Notes: generated from the letters alone by a model not told the origin. A stretch of 64,000 nt of DNA from JAJFUE01 sp041687335 (GCA_041687335.1 JAWLCE010000017.1:27528-91527); one strand, 5' to 3'; counted from the stretch's first letter, positions 25,640-35,544 are shown. Numbers and translations: made by a program.

Positions 25640-27811
25640 ATGACGATGCGAATGTTCTCAAAACCGGCGGCGTGGCTGGCCATCTGGCTGTGGGCTTCGG
25701 TCGCCACGGCCAACCTGATCCCCAACGGCGACTTCAACATTCCGGCCAACAAGCCGAATCGCCCTAACTTCTGGTCCGAATGGATGAATGGCACCACGCC
25801 CGAGCCACGCATTCATCAGGCCTACCTGACCTCTGGCGGCATCAACAACTCCGCCTGCATCGAACTGGGCGTCTCCTACGAAGCCTTTTTGCCCCTCGTC
25901 TACGGCACCGATAACTATGCCCGCTACCGGCTAGACAGCGGCAATGCGATTTCCATCAATGCGAACTCCTATTACAAATTTTCGATCTATTACCGTACCG
26001 AGAATATTTCGACCCACCAGGCCGTTGCCGAGATTGAAATGTTTCGCGATTCCACCCAGCTCGAGTCGATCATCCTCGCCCTCAAGCCCAGCTCCACCTG
26101 GACCCAGTTCACCCACTATTTCCGGCCGATCCGCGCGAGTGATCGCGGGTTCGGCCAGATGGACACCAATAAACTGCGCTTCAAGTTCGGCGCCATCTCG
26201 ACCTTGGGCAAGGTCCGCTTCGACAACGCCAGCCTCGTTGAGGTCACCAAGGCCGAATACGATGCCAATCACCCGCTCAAGTTGTTCACGCCCGATCCGC
26301 TGACCGCCCGCCGCTCCACACCGCCCATCTTCAGTTCCGCCCCGGGCTACACCGTGCGGCGCGACGCCAAGGGTGCGTGGTGGATGGTGCGCCCCAACGG
26401 CCAGCCCTTCCTCGTGCGCTCGGTCCAATACCCCGAGGTGCTGGCGACAATCAACCCGGCGCTTTACCAGGCGATCCCGACCTCGATGAAAACCAGCAGC
26501 ACGGGGCGGACTAATTCGACTTATCACCAGTCGGTCTATCGGCGGCTGGGCGCCCTGGCCTTCAACGCCGAGGCGATCTATGACGGCAGCACATCCCTGA
26601 CCGCCCATCCCTTCGGCCAGTGTCACTTTCACTTCGTGCGCAATGGCGACATCCCGACCGAATATCTGCTCAAGGACCGCAACGGCAACATCCGGCCCGA
26701 GCGCAAGCCGATGCCCGATCCTTATCACCCGCAGTTCCGTAACTGGCTGCGCCAGCAGATTCACGCGACGCTGGGCGCGCTGCAATATGGCGGCATCGCC
26801 CACAAGAGCTTCGCCGGTTACTTCACCGACAACGAGATGGGTGTGGAATTCCTTGACCAGTATATCTGGTCGCCTGCCTGCGCCGCCGAGTTCAGGGAAT
26901 TCATCCGCGCCCGCTACAACAACAACATCCAGGCCGTCAACACCGCCTGGTCCTCCAGCTATGCCAGCTTCTCGATGAGCTCGTTCAACGACATCACCAA
27001 CAGCACCAACAAGGCCAAGATCGTCATCCACCACCTCAACGACCCGCTCTACAAGGACCTCGACGCCTTCATCCGCAAGCTGCTCAAGGACTACTACCGC
27101 ATGGTCTGCGAGCTGATCCGCGAGTATGAGGTCCAGGTGTTCGGCGACTCCAATCATGACGGCCTGGCCAACGTCAGGCGGCTGATCGCCACCAACCGCT
27201 ACGACCTGGCCAAGTATCCCAATGGCTGCTCGCCCGAAATGCTGCGCGTGGCCGAGGTGCTCAACGAGTTGCGCGCGGAGCGTCCCGGCTTCTTCTTCGA
27301 CATCATCGCCTTCAACAATTATCCGGGCGACGAGCGATACGAAGGCATCCGCAGCAAGGACAACAGCGAGTTCATCGAGCGGCTCTCCCAGATCTCGGGG
27401 CTGCCGGCGCTCATCTCCGAATTCGGCGTCCACGGCCGCGACTGCGGCTTCCCCACCGGCAGCAACACGCGCAAGATCAAGGGCTGGTTCTACCGCAGTG
27501 TCGAAAACCAGACCGATCGCGGCCTCAGCTATCAGAAAATGATGCTGCAGTGGGCCAGCTCGCCCAACATCATCGGCGGCCAGTGGTTCCAGTGGAGCGA
27601 CATCATGCAGGATGAATGGGGGACGACGGCGTTACCCGTCAACACCGAAAGCCTGACCTACAACGGCCGCAACAGCGGCGTGATCAACCAGGCCAACCAG
27701 TTCTACACCCCGCTGACCGACAGGATGAAGCAGACCAACCTGATGATCGACAAGGCCTTCGGGACCTCGCTGCCGCGCGCCGACGCGCCTGACTGGCAAC
27801 TATTCCAGTAG
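25640..27811 (+). CDS. Secreted clan GH-A glycoside hydrolase (GH42/GH50-like) with N-terminal carbohydrate-binding-like domain
   Basis: 723 residues. Signal peptide about 1-24 (cleavage after ASVATA). Residues 25-200 form a jelly-roll of the type NLIPNGDFN...VRFDNASLVEV, as in CBM4/CBM9-like domains. A TIM-barrel follows: GQPFLVRSVQYPE is the usual first strand; GYFTDNEMG (about residue 396) gives the acid/base Glu after Asn; LISEFGVHGRD (about 592) gives the nucleophile Glu. The DNE and SEFG arrangement matches GH42/GH50-type beta-galactosidase/agarase families, but I cannot choose among them. It converges, 9 bases apart, with the unrecognised gene at 27821. Confidence 0.75.
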   Translation: MTMRMFSKPAAWLAIWLWASVATANLIPNGDFNIPANKPNRPNFWSEWMNGTTPEPRIHQAYLTSGGINNSACIELGVSYEAFLPLVYGTDNYARYRLDSGNAISINANSYYKFSIYYRTENISTHQAVAEIEMFRDSTQLESIILALKPSSTWTQFTHYFRPIRASDRGFGQMDTNKLRFKFGAISTLGKVRFDNASLVEVTKAEYDANHPLKLFTPDPLTARRSTPPIFSSAPGYTVRRDAKGAWWMVRPNGQPFLVRSVQYPEVLATINPALYQAIPTSMKTSSTGRTNSTYHQSVYRRLGALAFNAEAIYDGSTSLTAHPFGQCHFHFVRNGDIPTEYLLKDRNGNIRPERKPMPDPYHPQFRNWLRQQIHATLGALQYGGIAHKSFAGYFTDNEMGVEFLDQYIWSPACAAEFREFIRARYNNNIQAVNTAWSSSYASFSMSSFNDITNSTNKAKIVIHHLNDPLYKDLDAFIRKLLKDYYRMVCELIREYEVQVFGDSNHDGLANVRRLIATNRYDLAKYPNGCSPEMLRVAEVLNELRAERPGFFFDIIAFNNYPGDERYEGIRSKDNSEFIERLSQISGLPALISEFGVHGRDCGFPTGSNTRKIKGWFYRSVENQTDRGLSYQKMMLQWASSPNIIGGQWFQWSDIMQDEWGTTALPVNTESLTYNGRNSGVINQANQFYTPLTDRMKQTNLMIDKAFGTSLPRADAPDWQLFQ

Positions 27812-27820
27812 GTTGGGCGT

Positions 27821-29014
27821 TCACAGCTCGCGCAGCAGGGCGATCACGCCCTCTGTAAAATCAGCGCCCTCCTCCAACTCGAACGCGCAGCGCCGGGCTT
27901 CGAACTCCGGCCATGTTTCCTCGAGCTGCTCCAGCGCGGCCGGCAGCTCACGGCTCTTCTCCAGCACCGGCCAGCGCTGGGCACCCAGAAAATAGCTGGT
28001 CTTGAGCAGTGCGTTGGTCGTGCGCGAGGCCCCTCGCAGCAACAGCACCCGGCAGCGTGCGGCGAGCAGGGGCAGCAAGGATCCCACTCCATCGGCGATC
28101 ACCGGCGCCCGCCCCTCCGCCGCCCATTCCAGCAGACCATGCCCGTCGATGAACTCCAGCAGCGGCGACGTGGTCCGCGGGTTGAGCGTCAACAGGAGCG
28201 GGTAGCGCGCGTGCAGCGGCGAGTCGGCCAGCATCGCCAGCAGCTCGCGCAGCACGATCGGCGAATCGATGTCGAACACCAGCGCGCCGGGCCGGCCGGC
28301 GGCGGCTGGACCGGGCGGTCCAAAGCGCCATCCCAGCGGCCGCACCCGCGCCGGCGAGTCCGCCGCGAAGAGCTTCGCATAGTCAAAATAACCGACCTGC
28401 CCATAATGAACGATGTCAATCCGCCCCTTGAGGTCGGGCATCCAGTCTTGCAGCTTGGCGTAGGCATCGAGCACCTGGAGGTCGATCTCGCCCGCCAGCA
28501 GCGCCGGCGTCGAGAGCGCCAGCGGCGCGCGGTCCACCCCCAGCAGCTCGCGCAGCTCGAGGGTCAGCCGCCGCGGCCGCTCAAGGCTGCTCATCAGCTC
28601 GGGGGTGTAAAGCAATCCCGCCGGCTCGTGGAGTGCGAACTGGTTCTTGAGCTGCCCCAGCAGTAGCTGGGTCTGGTCGGTGGCCCGCAGCCCCGCCGGC
28701 GGCGCCACCAGCACCGCACCATGGCCCCCGGCCATCGCCAGCCGTGCGGTCCGTGGGTCTTCAGTGATGGCGATGATGTCGGGCAGTGGCATGCCCGCCG
28801 CTCCGGCGGCCGCCAGCCAATCGCGGTCGGGTAGCCAGGCGGCCAGCGATTGGCCGGTGCGGCCAAACAAAAAACAGTAAACGGCGCGCCGTCGCGCGCG
28901 CGCCGGAAGCCAGTAACCCCCCGCGGGCCGCTCCAGCCGCCGGCCGGCCCAGTCGGCAAAACTGCTGGCCAGCCGCCGGCCGATCGCACCCAGGCTCCGT
29001 TCGCGGGCGGTCAT
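27821..29014 (-). CDS. Unrecognised protein of a glycan locus
   Basis: 397 residues that I do not recognise. No signal peptide and no clear membrane helix are seen, despite an arginine-rich N-terminus (RERSLGAIGRRLASSFADWAGRRLERP). Alternating hydrophobic strands and helices suggest one or two Rossmann-like domains: IIAITEDPRTARLAMAGGHGAVLV, IDIVHYGQVGYFDY, ALVFDIDSPIVLRELLAML, YPLLLTLNPRTTSPLLEFI, CRVLLLRGASRTTNALL. The last 120 residues have the feel of a GT-B nucleotide-sugar domain, but no sure motif supports it. It overlaps the GT4 gene by four bases (ATGA), so a partner role in the same glycan step is likely. Confidence 0.55.
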   Translation of the reverse strand: MTARERSLGAIGRRLASSFADWAGRRLERPAGGYWLPARARRRAVYCFLFGRTGQSLAAWLPDRDWLAAAGAAGMPLPDIIAITEDPRTARLAMAGGHGAVLVAPPAGLRATDQTQLLLGQLKNQFALHEPAGLLYTPELMSSLERPRRLTLELRELLGVDRAPLALSTPALLAGEIDLQVLDAYAKLQDWMPDLKGRIDIVHYGQVGYFDYAKLFAADSPARVRPLGWRFGPPGPAAAGRPGALVFDIDSPIVLRELLAMLADSPLHARYPLLLTLNPRTTSPLLEFIDGHGLLEWAAEGRAPVIADGVGSLLPLLAARCRVLLLRGASRTTNALLKTSYFLGAQRWPVLEKSRELPAALEQLEETWPEFEARRCAFELEEGADFTEGVIALLREL

Positions 29015-30258
29015 GCTCGCTCCTCCACCACGCCGATGATGCGCTCGGCCCGCCGGCTGAAGGAAAACTGCTCGACCTGCCCGCGCGCCGCCGTGGCCAG
29101 CCGCTGGCGCAGCGGCGGGTCGGCCAGCAGACGGTCAATCGCGCGCCCCCAGTCCCGAGGATCATCGGGCGCGCAGAACTCCGCCGTCACCCCGGGCATC
29201 AGGATGTCGCGCAGCGAGGGCAGGTCGCTGACCAGCAGGGTCGTCCCGGCGGCCATCATTTCAAAAATCTTGATCGGGCTGGTGTACCAGCGCGCGATCC
29301 GCTGATGGCGCGGCAGCGGCACCGCCCCGATCCGCGCGCGACGCTGAAACTCCGCCACCTGACGGTGGGGCACCTGACCGATCCAGTCGATCCGCTCAGC
29401 GACCCCGAAATTGCGCGCTAGCGTCCGGGCGATGTGCAGCATCGCGGGATCATTGCCCCCGACCACCGTCAGCCGCACCCGCCCGTCGCAGTGGCGCAGC
29501 GCCTCGATGAGGGTCGGCAGCCCCTTCCAGTGGTAGAGCTGGCCAGTGTAGAGCAGGTCCAAGTCGCGCGCCTCATCCTGCGCCGGCGGCGGCTCCTCGG
29601 CGATCGTCGTCGCGCACGGCAACAGCGTCGTCGGCCGTCCCGGCTTGAGCCGCCCGACCCGCGCGGCAAGCGGCCCGCTGATGCAGAACAACCCATCGGC
29701 ATGCCGCAGGCGCGCCCGCTCGGCCTCGCGCCGCTCGCGCACCAGCCCCTTGAGCACGTCCAGCCGCGGCTCGGCCCGCTTGGCCAGCGACTTCACCTCG
29801 GATGGATACTTCAACTGATGAAGCTCAAGGAAGATCGGCGTGGCGGCGGTGCGCAGCGGGTCGAAAAACGTCGCCAGCCGCTGGTTGCGCGTGTAGATGA
29901 CGTGACCGCCCTGCGCCAGCCGCTGGCGCCACTCGGCCTCCCACAACCGGCGCCGACCCGCGGCCTCGGCCCCGCCGTCGCCCTCGAGCGCCTCGCGAAT
30001 CTCACGCGTCCCGGCCGCCCCCTCCGCGCCAAACAGCCGACCCAGCCGCAGGTTCGCCGGCGGCTCCCCGCCCAGCGTCCGAAGCAGCGCCTCGGGCTCG
30101 CGGGCCAGCTCGGTAAAGCGCAGGTCGATCAGCCAGTCGGGCCGCAGTCGCGCCAGTTGTTCGCTGGTCTTGAGGATCATGATCAGGTTGGCGCGGTCGT
30201 CGCGGGCCTGCGCCCAGACGGCAAAATGAAACTGCAGCTTGTAACCTGGGTCCTCCAC
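29011..30258 (-). CDS. Family 4 glycosyltransferase
   Basis: 415-residue GT-B retaining transferase. The C-terminal Glycos_transf_1 half is clear: DLDLLYTGQLYHWKGLPTLIEAL, VRLTVVGGND, RIDWIGQVPHRQVAEFQRRARIGAVPL, and the nucleotide-sugar block YTSPIKIFEMMAAGTTLLVSDLPSLRDIL with the catalytic Glu of the EX7E motif. The N-terminal acceptor half is divergent. It starts with GTG at 30258; a shorter start is possible. Overlap with the next gene and the ABC exporter 74 bases upstream suggest one minus-strand operon for surface glycan assembly. Sugar and acceptor are unknown. Confidence 0.82.
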   Translation of the reverse strand: MEDPGYKLQFHFAVWAQARDDRANLIMILKTSEQLARLRPDWLIDLRFTELAREPEALLRTLGGEPPANLRLGRLFGAEGAAGTREIREALEGDGGAEAAGRRRLWEAEWRQRLAQGGHVIYTRNQRLATFFDPLRTAATPIFLELHQLKYPSEVKSLAKRAEPRLDVLKGLVRERREAERARLRHADGLFCISGPLAARVGRLKPGRPTTLLPCATTIAEEPPPAQDEARDLDLLYTGQLYHWKGLPTLIEALRHCDGRVRLTVVGGNDPAMLHIARTLARNFGVAERIDWIGQVPHRQVAEFQRRARIGAVPLPRHQRIARWYTSPIKIFEMMAAGTTLLVSDLPSLRDILMPGVTAEFCAPDDPRDWGRAIDRLLADPPLRQRLATAARGQVEQFSFSRRAERIIGVVEERA

Positions 30259-30332
30259 CGGCGCCCGCCCCTGCCCAAAGGTGGGCTCATCCTAGTGGAT
30301 TCGGCGGCGGCCTGCAAGCGGCTCACGGGCTG

Positions 30333-32147
30333 CTAGCCGGTCACCGGCTCGGTGCGGTATTGCATCTGGTAGAGCCGCCGGTAGAGCCCGTCGCGCCGCA
30401 GCAGCTCGCCGTGGGTGCCCTGCTCGGCAATCCGCCCGCGGTGCATGACGATGATGTTGTCGGCGCGCTGGATCGTCGAGAGCCGGTGGGCGATCACCAG
30501 CGCCGTCCGCCCCGCCAGCAGTCGCGCCGTCGCCTGTTGGATCAGTTGTTCGGTCTGGGTGTCGATGTTGGCCGTGGCTTCGTCCAGAATCAGCACGCGC
30601 GGGTCGGCCGCCAGCGCGCGCGCCAGCGCCAGCAACTGCTTCTGCCCAGTCGAGAAGCTGCCGCCGCGCTCGCTGACCGCCGCCTGCAGCCCCCCCGGCA
30701 GCTCCCGCACGAAGCGCGCCGCCCCGACCTGGCTGAGGATGTCCCACATAGTCTCCTCGGCCAGCTCGGGCGCCGCCAGCCGCAGGTTGTCGGCCACCGT
30801 CCCCGAAAACAGAAACACGTCCTGTGGCACGACCGCATACAGCCGGCGCAGCCCCACCAGGTCCAGCTCGCGCAGGTCCACCCCGTCGATCGTGATCCGC
30901 CCCTGGTCCACGTCATAAAAGCGCGTCATCAGGTTGATCAGTGTCGACTTGCCGGCGCCGGTCGCGCCCACCACCGCCACCGTGCGCCCGCTCGGGATCT
31001 CAAAGTCCAGCCCGCGCAGGATCGGCTGCCCGGCGATATAGCTGAAGTGCACGTCCTCGAAGCGGATGCCATCGGCCACCGGCGGCGCCGGCCGCGGCCG
31101 CTCCGGCTGCGCGATGCGCGGCTCGGTGTCGAGCAGGCTGAAAATCCGCTCGGAACTGGCCATCGCCGATTGCAGCAGGTTGTATTTCTCGCTCAGTTGC
31201 CGAATCGGCCCGAACAGCATCTGCACGAACAGGATGAACATGACCAGCGTGCCGAAGCTGATCGCCTCACCGCCCGTCTCGCGCGCCGCGATCAGCTCCT
31301 GCCCGCCCACCCAGATCACGCCGGCGACGACCAGCGCGAAGATCAGCCCCATCGCCGGGTAAAAGATCGCGTAGGCAAAGATGGTGTGGATCTGGGCGTC
31401 GCGATACTCCGCGTTGAGGCGGCGGAACTGCTCGCGGTTGCGCCGTTCGCGGCCGAACGACTGCACCGTCGCCATGCCGGTGACGTTCTCCTGCAGGTAG
31501 GCGTTGGTGATCGCCAGGTGGCGGCGCGTCTCCAGGTACCAGCGCCGCGCGTGGTTGCGGAAGAACGCCACCACCGCCAGCATCGGCGGCACCGAGGCCA
31601 GCACCACCAGCGCCAGCAACCAGTCCACCCACAGCAGCACGCCGATCACGCCGAAAATCACGGTGAACTCTGCCAGCACCGTCACCACGCCGGTGGCGAA
31701 CAGGTCGTTGAGCGTGCCGATGTCCGAGGTCAGCCGCGTGATCAGCCGCCCAACCGGGTTGCGGTCGAAAAATGCCGTGTCCAGCCGCAACAGCCGGCCG
31801 AAGAGCTGCTTGCGCAGGTCGTGCATCGCCCGCTGGCCGACTGTCTCGGTCAGGTAGCTGTAGGCCATCTCGAATCCGGCAGTCGCCACGATCAGCAGCG
31901 CCAGCAGGCCCGACATCATCATCAGCCCGCGCACGTCCCCGGTGGCGATATCGACATCGATGATGCGCCGCGTCAGCGGCGGCTGGGCGATCCGCACCGC
32001 GCCGGCCGCCAGCGACAGCACCAGCGTCAGCACCACCGTCGGCCGATACCTGTCGATGTAGTGCCACAACCGGCGCATCAGGCCCAGGTCGGGGCGGCGG
32101 TGCTGGGGGGCGTCGTCGGGGGCGAGGGCCTGGGTGACTCGGGACAT
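30333..32147 (-). CDS. ABC exporter half-transporter (MdlB/MsbA type)
   Basis: 604 residues. Six membrane helices (about 25-320) with the type I exporter block NPVGRLITRLTSDIGTLNDLF, then an ATPase domain (about 355-595): Walker A GATGAGKST, signature SFSTGQKQLLALARAL (a common variant of LSGGQ), Walker B VLILDEATANID and H-loop IAHRLSTI. It may export a lipid, glycan or peptide as a dimer. ATG 32147 has GGAGGAG about 12 bases upstream; TTG 32174 is an alternative. It lies between the B12-binding radical SAM gene and the GT4 gene on the same strand. Confidence 0.88.
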   Translation of the reverse strand: MSRVTQALAPDDAPQHRRPDLGLMRRLWHYIDRYRPTVVLTLVLSLAAGAVRIAQPPLTRRIIDVDIATGDVRGLMMMSGLLALLIVATAGFEMAYSYLTETVGQRAMHDLRKQLFGRLLRLDTAFFDRNPVGRLITRLTSDIGTLNDLFATGVVTVLAEFTVIFGVIGVLLWVDWLLALVVLASVPPMLAVVAFFRNHARRWYLETRRHLAITNAYLQENVTGMATVQSFGRERRNREQFRRLNAEYRDAQIHTIFAYAIFYPAMGLIFALVVAGVIWVGGQELIAARETGGEAISFGTLVMFILFVQMLFGPIRQLSEKYNLLQSAMASSERIFSLLDTEPRIAQPERPRPAPPVADGIRFEDVHFSYIAGQPILRGLDFEIPSGRTVAVVGATGAGKSTLINLMTRFYDVDQGRITIDGVDLRELDLVGLRRLYAVVPQDVFLFSGTVADNLRLAAPELAEETMWDILSQVGAARFVRELPGGLQAAVSERGGSFSTGQKQLLALARALAADPRVLILDEATANIDTQTEQLIQQATARLLAGRTALVIAHRLSTIQRADNIIVMHRGRIAEQGTHGELLRRDGLYRRLYQMQYRTEPVTG

Positions 32148-32238
32148 GCGCGCCGGGTGGCTCCTCCTGCTCAATCAGGCCATTGTACCGCAGCCCGCGC
32201 GGCGAAACAATGAACCAGAAAGACAGGCACAACCGCTT

Positions 32239-34875
32239 TCACGCAGCCGCGGGGGCAGGCAGGCGCTTGCTGAAGCCCAGCCGATCCACGCGCACGTCAT
32301 GGCCCAGGGTCAGCTTTCGGCCGAGCATCGCACCCAGCGCCTCGTGCGGCTTGACGAACGCCCCCTGGTCCAGCGCGATCGAAAGCTCGAAGATGAGATG
32401 ATCGGCCCCGGCCTGCCCCGGCTCGCTCACCAGCTCGGCGCGCGCCAGCGACTGGCGCAGGTCGAGCGTGCGGGTGCCCTTCTTGCGCTCGATCTCGATT
32501 GGGAAACTCTCGGCAGCCAGAAAACGCCCAAGCGCGGCCTCGGCATCGTCCGTCCCGGCATCGTCCGCCCCCGGCCGCAGGAACAACCGATAGTCGGCGT
32601 GGCTGAGGCTGGCCTCCAGCCCCGGCGCGCGCAGCTCGACCTCTTCGCAGGCTATGAATTGCAGCCCCGGCAGCCCCACGCCATTGAGCCGCTTCAAAGC
32701 CGCCATCGGCGTCAGCGGGCGCACCAGCATGATGTCGAGCAGCTCCGCCGCCCCGCCCATGCCCAGCGACAGCGGCGGCGCGAACTGCACCTTGGGCTGG
32801 GGGTTGAAACCCTGGCTCCAGGCCAGCGGCAGCCGCGCCCGGCGCAGCACCACGCCCAGCACCTTGATGAAGTCCAGGTGCGAGAGGTAGCGCAGCGACT
32901 CCTGGCGCGAGTAGTCCAGCCGCAGCCGCTGGACCGGTGCCAGTTCACCATCATTGTCGCCCGCCACCGCCCCCTCGAGCTTCGGCGGCTCGATCGCTTC
33001 CGTCGGCATCTCGGTCATGTCGCTCGCCAGCGTGTGCACGATCTGGTCATCGTCGCAGGCGTCGCAACCGGCGCAGGCCCCGGTGTCGCACTTCTCCACG
33101 TGCCGCTCGGCCAGCGCCAGCAGGCGGTCGGCCCAGAGGAAGCGCCGCCCCGGCCCGGCCTCGATATGTTCATGCGGCAGCACCTCGTGCTCGCCGCGCT
33201 CGCGGTTGGCATAGAAGGCCGGGTCGAGCCCGACGGCGGCAAAGGCCGCCAGCCAGCGCTCCAGGCTGAAGTGCTCGTGCCAGCCGTCAAAGCGCGCACC
33301 CAGCTCCCACGCCCGCCGCAGCGCCGTCGCCATGCGCCGGTCCCCGCGCGCCAGCACCGCCTCGATGAACAACTGGCCCAGATCGCTGGTTTTGACGTCC
33401 ACCGCCCCGCCGCAGCGCCGCCGCACCCGCTCGCGCACGAACTCAAAGCGCCGCCGCAGCTCCTCGCGCGGCGGCTGCGCCTCCCATTGGAACGGCGTGT
33501 TGCTCTTGGGCACGAACGGCGAAAGCGTGACGTTGATGCGCGCCTGGCGGCCGTGGTGGCGCCGGCCGATCCGCCCCGTCTGCTCGCACAACTCGACGAT
33601 CCCCTCCAGGTCCTCGTCGGTCTCGGTGGGCAGGCCGATCATGAAGTAGAGTTTGACGGTGCGCCAGCCGCGCCTGAAGACATCGTCGATCGTCTGGAGG
33701 AAATACTCCTGGTCCACCGGCTTGTTGATCACCTTGCGCAGGCGCTCGCTGCCGGCCTCGGGGGCAAAGGTGATCCCGCCCTTGCGCACGCTGGCCAACT
33801 CATCGACCAGTTCCACATCGAAGCCGTTGATGCGCAGCGAGGGCAACGAGATCGACACCCCGCGCGGCCCGAAGCGCTCCGTCAACGCCCGCGCCAGCGG
33901 CCTCACGCAGCTATGGTCGGCCGAGCTGAGCGAAAGCAGCGAGATTTCATCATAGCCGCTGGCCTCAAGCCCGCGCCGGGCGATCTCGACGATCTGCCCC
34001 GGCGGGCGCTCGTTGACCGGCCGCGTGATCATCCCCGCCTGGCAGAAGCGGCAGCCGTTGACGCAGCCGCGCCGAATCTCGATCGCCAGCCGGTCATGCA
34101 CCGTCCGCAGCAGCGGCACCACCGGCGCCACCGACCCCAGGTCCTGCGCGAGGTTATAGTGGCGCTTATAAACCCGTTCGGGCGCGTGGCCGCGCGCCTC
34201 CGCGCGCAGCTCGACCGCCGCGACCGTGCCATCCTCGTGATAACGCGGCTCATAGAACGCCGGCACATAGAAGCCCGGCCGGCCGGCCAGCGCCAGCAGC
34301 AGCCGCGCGCGGTCCCAGCCCTCGGCGCGAGCGCGCTCGCAATGCTCCATCAGCTCAATGACCGCCTCCTCACCATCGCCGACCACAAAGACGTCAATGA
34401 AGGGGGCCAGCGGCTCGGGAGAAAACGCCCCCTCGCCGCCGCCGACCACCAGCGGAAAGACGGCCGTGCGCTCGCGCGACTCCAGCGGCAGCCCAGCCAG
34501 GTCGATCAGCGTCAGGATATTGGTGTAGTTGACCTCGTGCTGGAGCGTCAGGCCGATCCAGTCGAACTCGGCCAGCGGCCGGCGCGTCTCGAGCGACCAC
34601 AGCGGCAACCCCGCCGCCCGCATCGCCTTTTCCATGTCGGGCCAGGGCGTGAATGCCCGCTCGGCGGCCCAGCCCTCGACGGCGTTGATCCGCTCATAGA
34701 GCAGCCGGTAGCCATGGTAGCTCATGCCAAGCTCATAGAGGTCGGGGAAGGCGAGGCAGGCGCGCACGCGCGCGTCGGGCCGGACCACCTGGTTGAACTC
34801 GCCGCCGACGTAACGCGCCGGTTTCTCCACCTGCATCAGCAGCGGCTCGATCCGCGCCCAATCCACCTGCGTCAT
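32239..34875 (-). CDS. B12-binding radical SAM protein fused to a DUF2344 domain (TIGR03960/TIGR03936 type)
   Basis: 878 residues. The N-terminus resembles a cobalamin-binding domain (YVGGEFNQVV, FPDLYELGMSYHGYRLLYERIN). The radical SAM core carries the RRGCVNGCRFCQAG cluster motif at about residue 270, SYPSLR-like and FAPEAGSERLRKVINKP blocks. A cysteine-rich linker (CDTGACAGCDAC, about residue 600) could hold another metal cluster. The last ~230 residues are the DUF2344 domain (YSRQESLRYLSHLDFIKVL, GFNPQPKVQFAPPLSLG). Such fusions are widespread, often near ribosome or rne/rng genes, and thought to act on RNA or the ribosome. Reaction unknown. GGGGAG precedes ATG 34875. Confidence 0.88.
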   Translation of the reverse strand: MTQVDWARIEPLLMQVEKPARYVGGEFNQVVRPDARVRACLAFPDLYELGMSYHGYRLLYERINAVEGWAAERAFTPWPDMEKAMRAAGLPLWSLETRRPLAEFDWIGLTLQHEVNYTNILTLIDLAGLPLESRERTAVFPLVVGGGEGAFSPEPLAPFIDVFVVGDGEEAVIELMEHCERARAEGWDRARLLLALAGRPGFYVPAFYEPRYHEDGTVAAVELRAEARGHAPERVYKRHYNLAQDLGSVAPVVPLLRTVHDRLAIEIRRGCVNGCRFCQAGMITRPVNERPPGQIVEIARRGLEASGYDEISLLSLSSADHSCVRPLARALTERFGPRGVSISLPSLRINGFDVELVDELASVRKGGITFAPEAGSERLRKVINKPVDQEYFLQTIDDVFRRGWRTVKLYFMIGLPTETDEDLEGIVELCEQTGRIGRRHHGRQARINVTLSPFVPKSNTPFQWEAQPPREELRRRFEFVRERVRRRCGGAVDVKTSDLGQLFIEAVLARGDRRMATALRRAWELGARFDGWHEHFSLERWLAAFAAVGLDPAFYANRERGEHEVLPHEHIEAGPGRRFLWADRLLALAERHVEKCDTGACAGCDACDDDQIVHTLASDMTEMPTEAIEPPKLEGAVAGDNDGELAPVQRLRLDYSRQESLRYLSHLDFIKVLGVVLRRARLPLAWSQGFNPQPKVQFAPPLSLGMGGAAELLDIMLVRPLTPMAALKRLNGVGLPGLQFIACEEVELRAPGLEASLSHADYRLFLRPGADDAGTDDAEAALGRFLAAESFPIEIERKKGTRTLDLRQSLARAELVSEPGQAGADHLIFELSIALDQGAFVKPHEALGAMLGRKLTLGHDVRVDRLGFSKRLPAPAAA

Positions 34876-34984
34876 GCCTTGCTCCCCATCCCGATCATCG
34901 CGCGCGCCGCCATCGGTCCCCGCCCGTGGGGTCCATTCTAGCCGCGCCCGCCAAAGGGAGCAAGCACCCCCGTCCAACCCGTCG

Positions 34985-35488
34985 CTACGGCCGCCGCCCC
35001 AGCTGGTCGGCCGCCGGGCCCAGTTCCTCGCGCCGCCGCAACGAGCCGCCGACGGCCATCGATCCGAACAGGATCAAGAGGTTCTTGATGATGTATTGCC
35101 CCTCGGTGGTCGGGGCATAGGGGATGTGGCCCGATTGGAAGGTCATTGCCGGCACCAGCACCAGCGGTGCCGTCGTGCCGATGAAGTGAAAGAAGACCAG
35201 CACCACCGCCAGCCGCACCGTGTGCCGCGAGAGAAACAGCACCCCGATCAGCATCTCGAAGCAGCCGATCAGGGTGATCCAGGTCTCCGGCTGGAACAGC
35301 GGGATGCGACCCACCGTCGCCACCAGCAGCGGGTCGGCCGGCGACAGCGCCAGCGGCTTCAGGATGCCGAACCAGAAGAAGATCAGCGCCAGCGAATAAC
35401 GCAGCAGCGTCACCCCCCAGCGGCGCATCAGGTTCACCAAAGCGCGGTCGAGGGCGTCCAGACGCCGCCAGGGCGAGCTATGTTCCAT
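34985..35488 (-). CDS. DoxX-like/DUF417-like small membrane protein
   Basis: 167 residues with four hydrophobic segments: LRYSLALIFFWFGILKPLAL, WITLIGCFEMLIGVLFL, VRLAVVLVFFHFIGTTAPLVLVP, and YIIKNLLILFGSMAVGG. The pattern, including the RYSLALIFFWFGxLK start, is that of the DoxX/YkgB-like quinone-associated membrane proteins; no redox motif is evident. AAAGGAGA precedes ATG 35488 by about 8 bases; a longer frame to 35563 has no good start signal. It is 109 bases upstream of the radical SAM gene on the same strand. Confidence 0.72.
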   Translation of the reverse strand: MEHSSPWRRLDALDRALVNLMRRWGVTLLRYSLALIFFWFGILKPLALSPADPLLVATVGRIPLFQPETWITLIGCFEMLIGVLFLSRHTVRLAVVLVFFHFIGTTAPLVLVPAMTFQSGHIPYAPTTEGQYIIKNLLILFGSMAVGGSLRRREELGPAADQLGRRP

Positions 35489-35544
35489 GGCTGGGGTCTC
35501 CTTTATCTTCAGCATACCCCACGGACCCGAAAAACCAGAAAACC

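Noticed and set aside
32134..34941. Very long open frame on the + strand (935 codons) opposite the radical SAM gene
   Set aside because: A shadow frame from high third-position GC; product is rich in Arg, Gln and His without motifs, while the minus strand encodes a complete known family.
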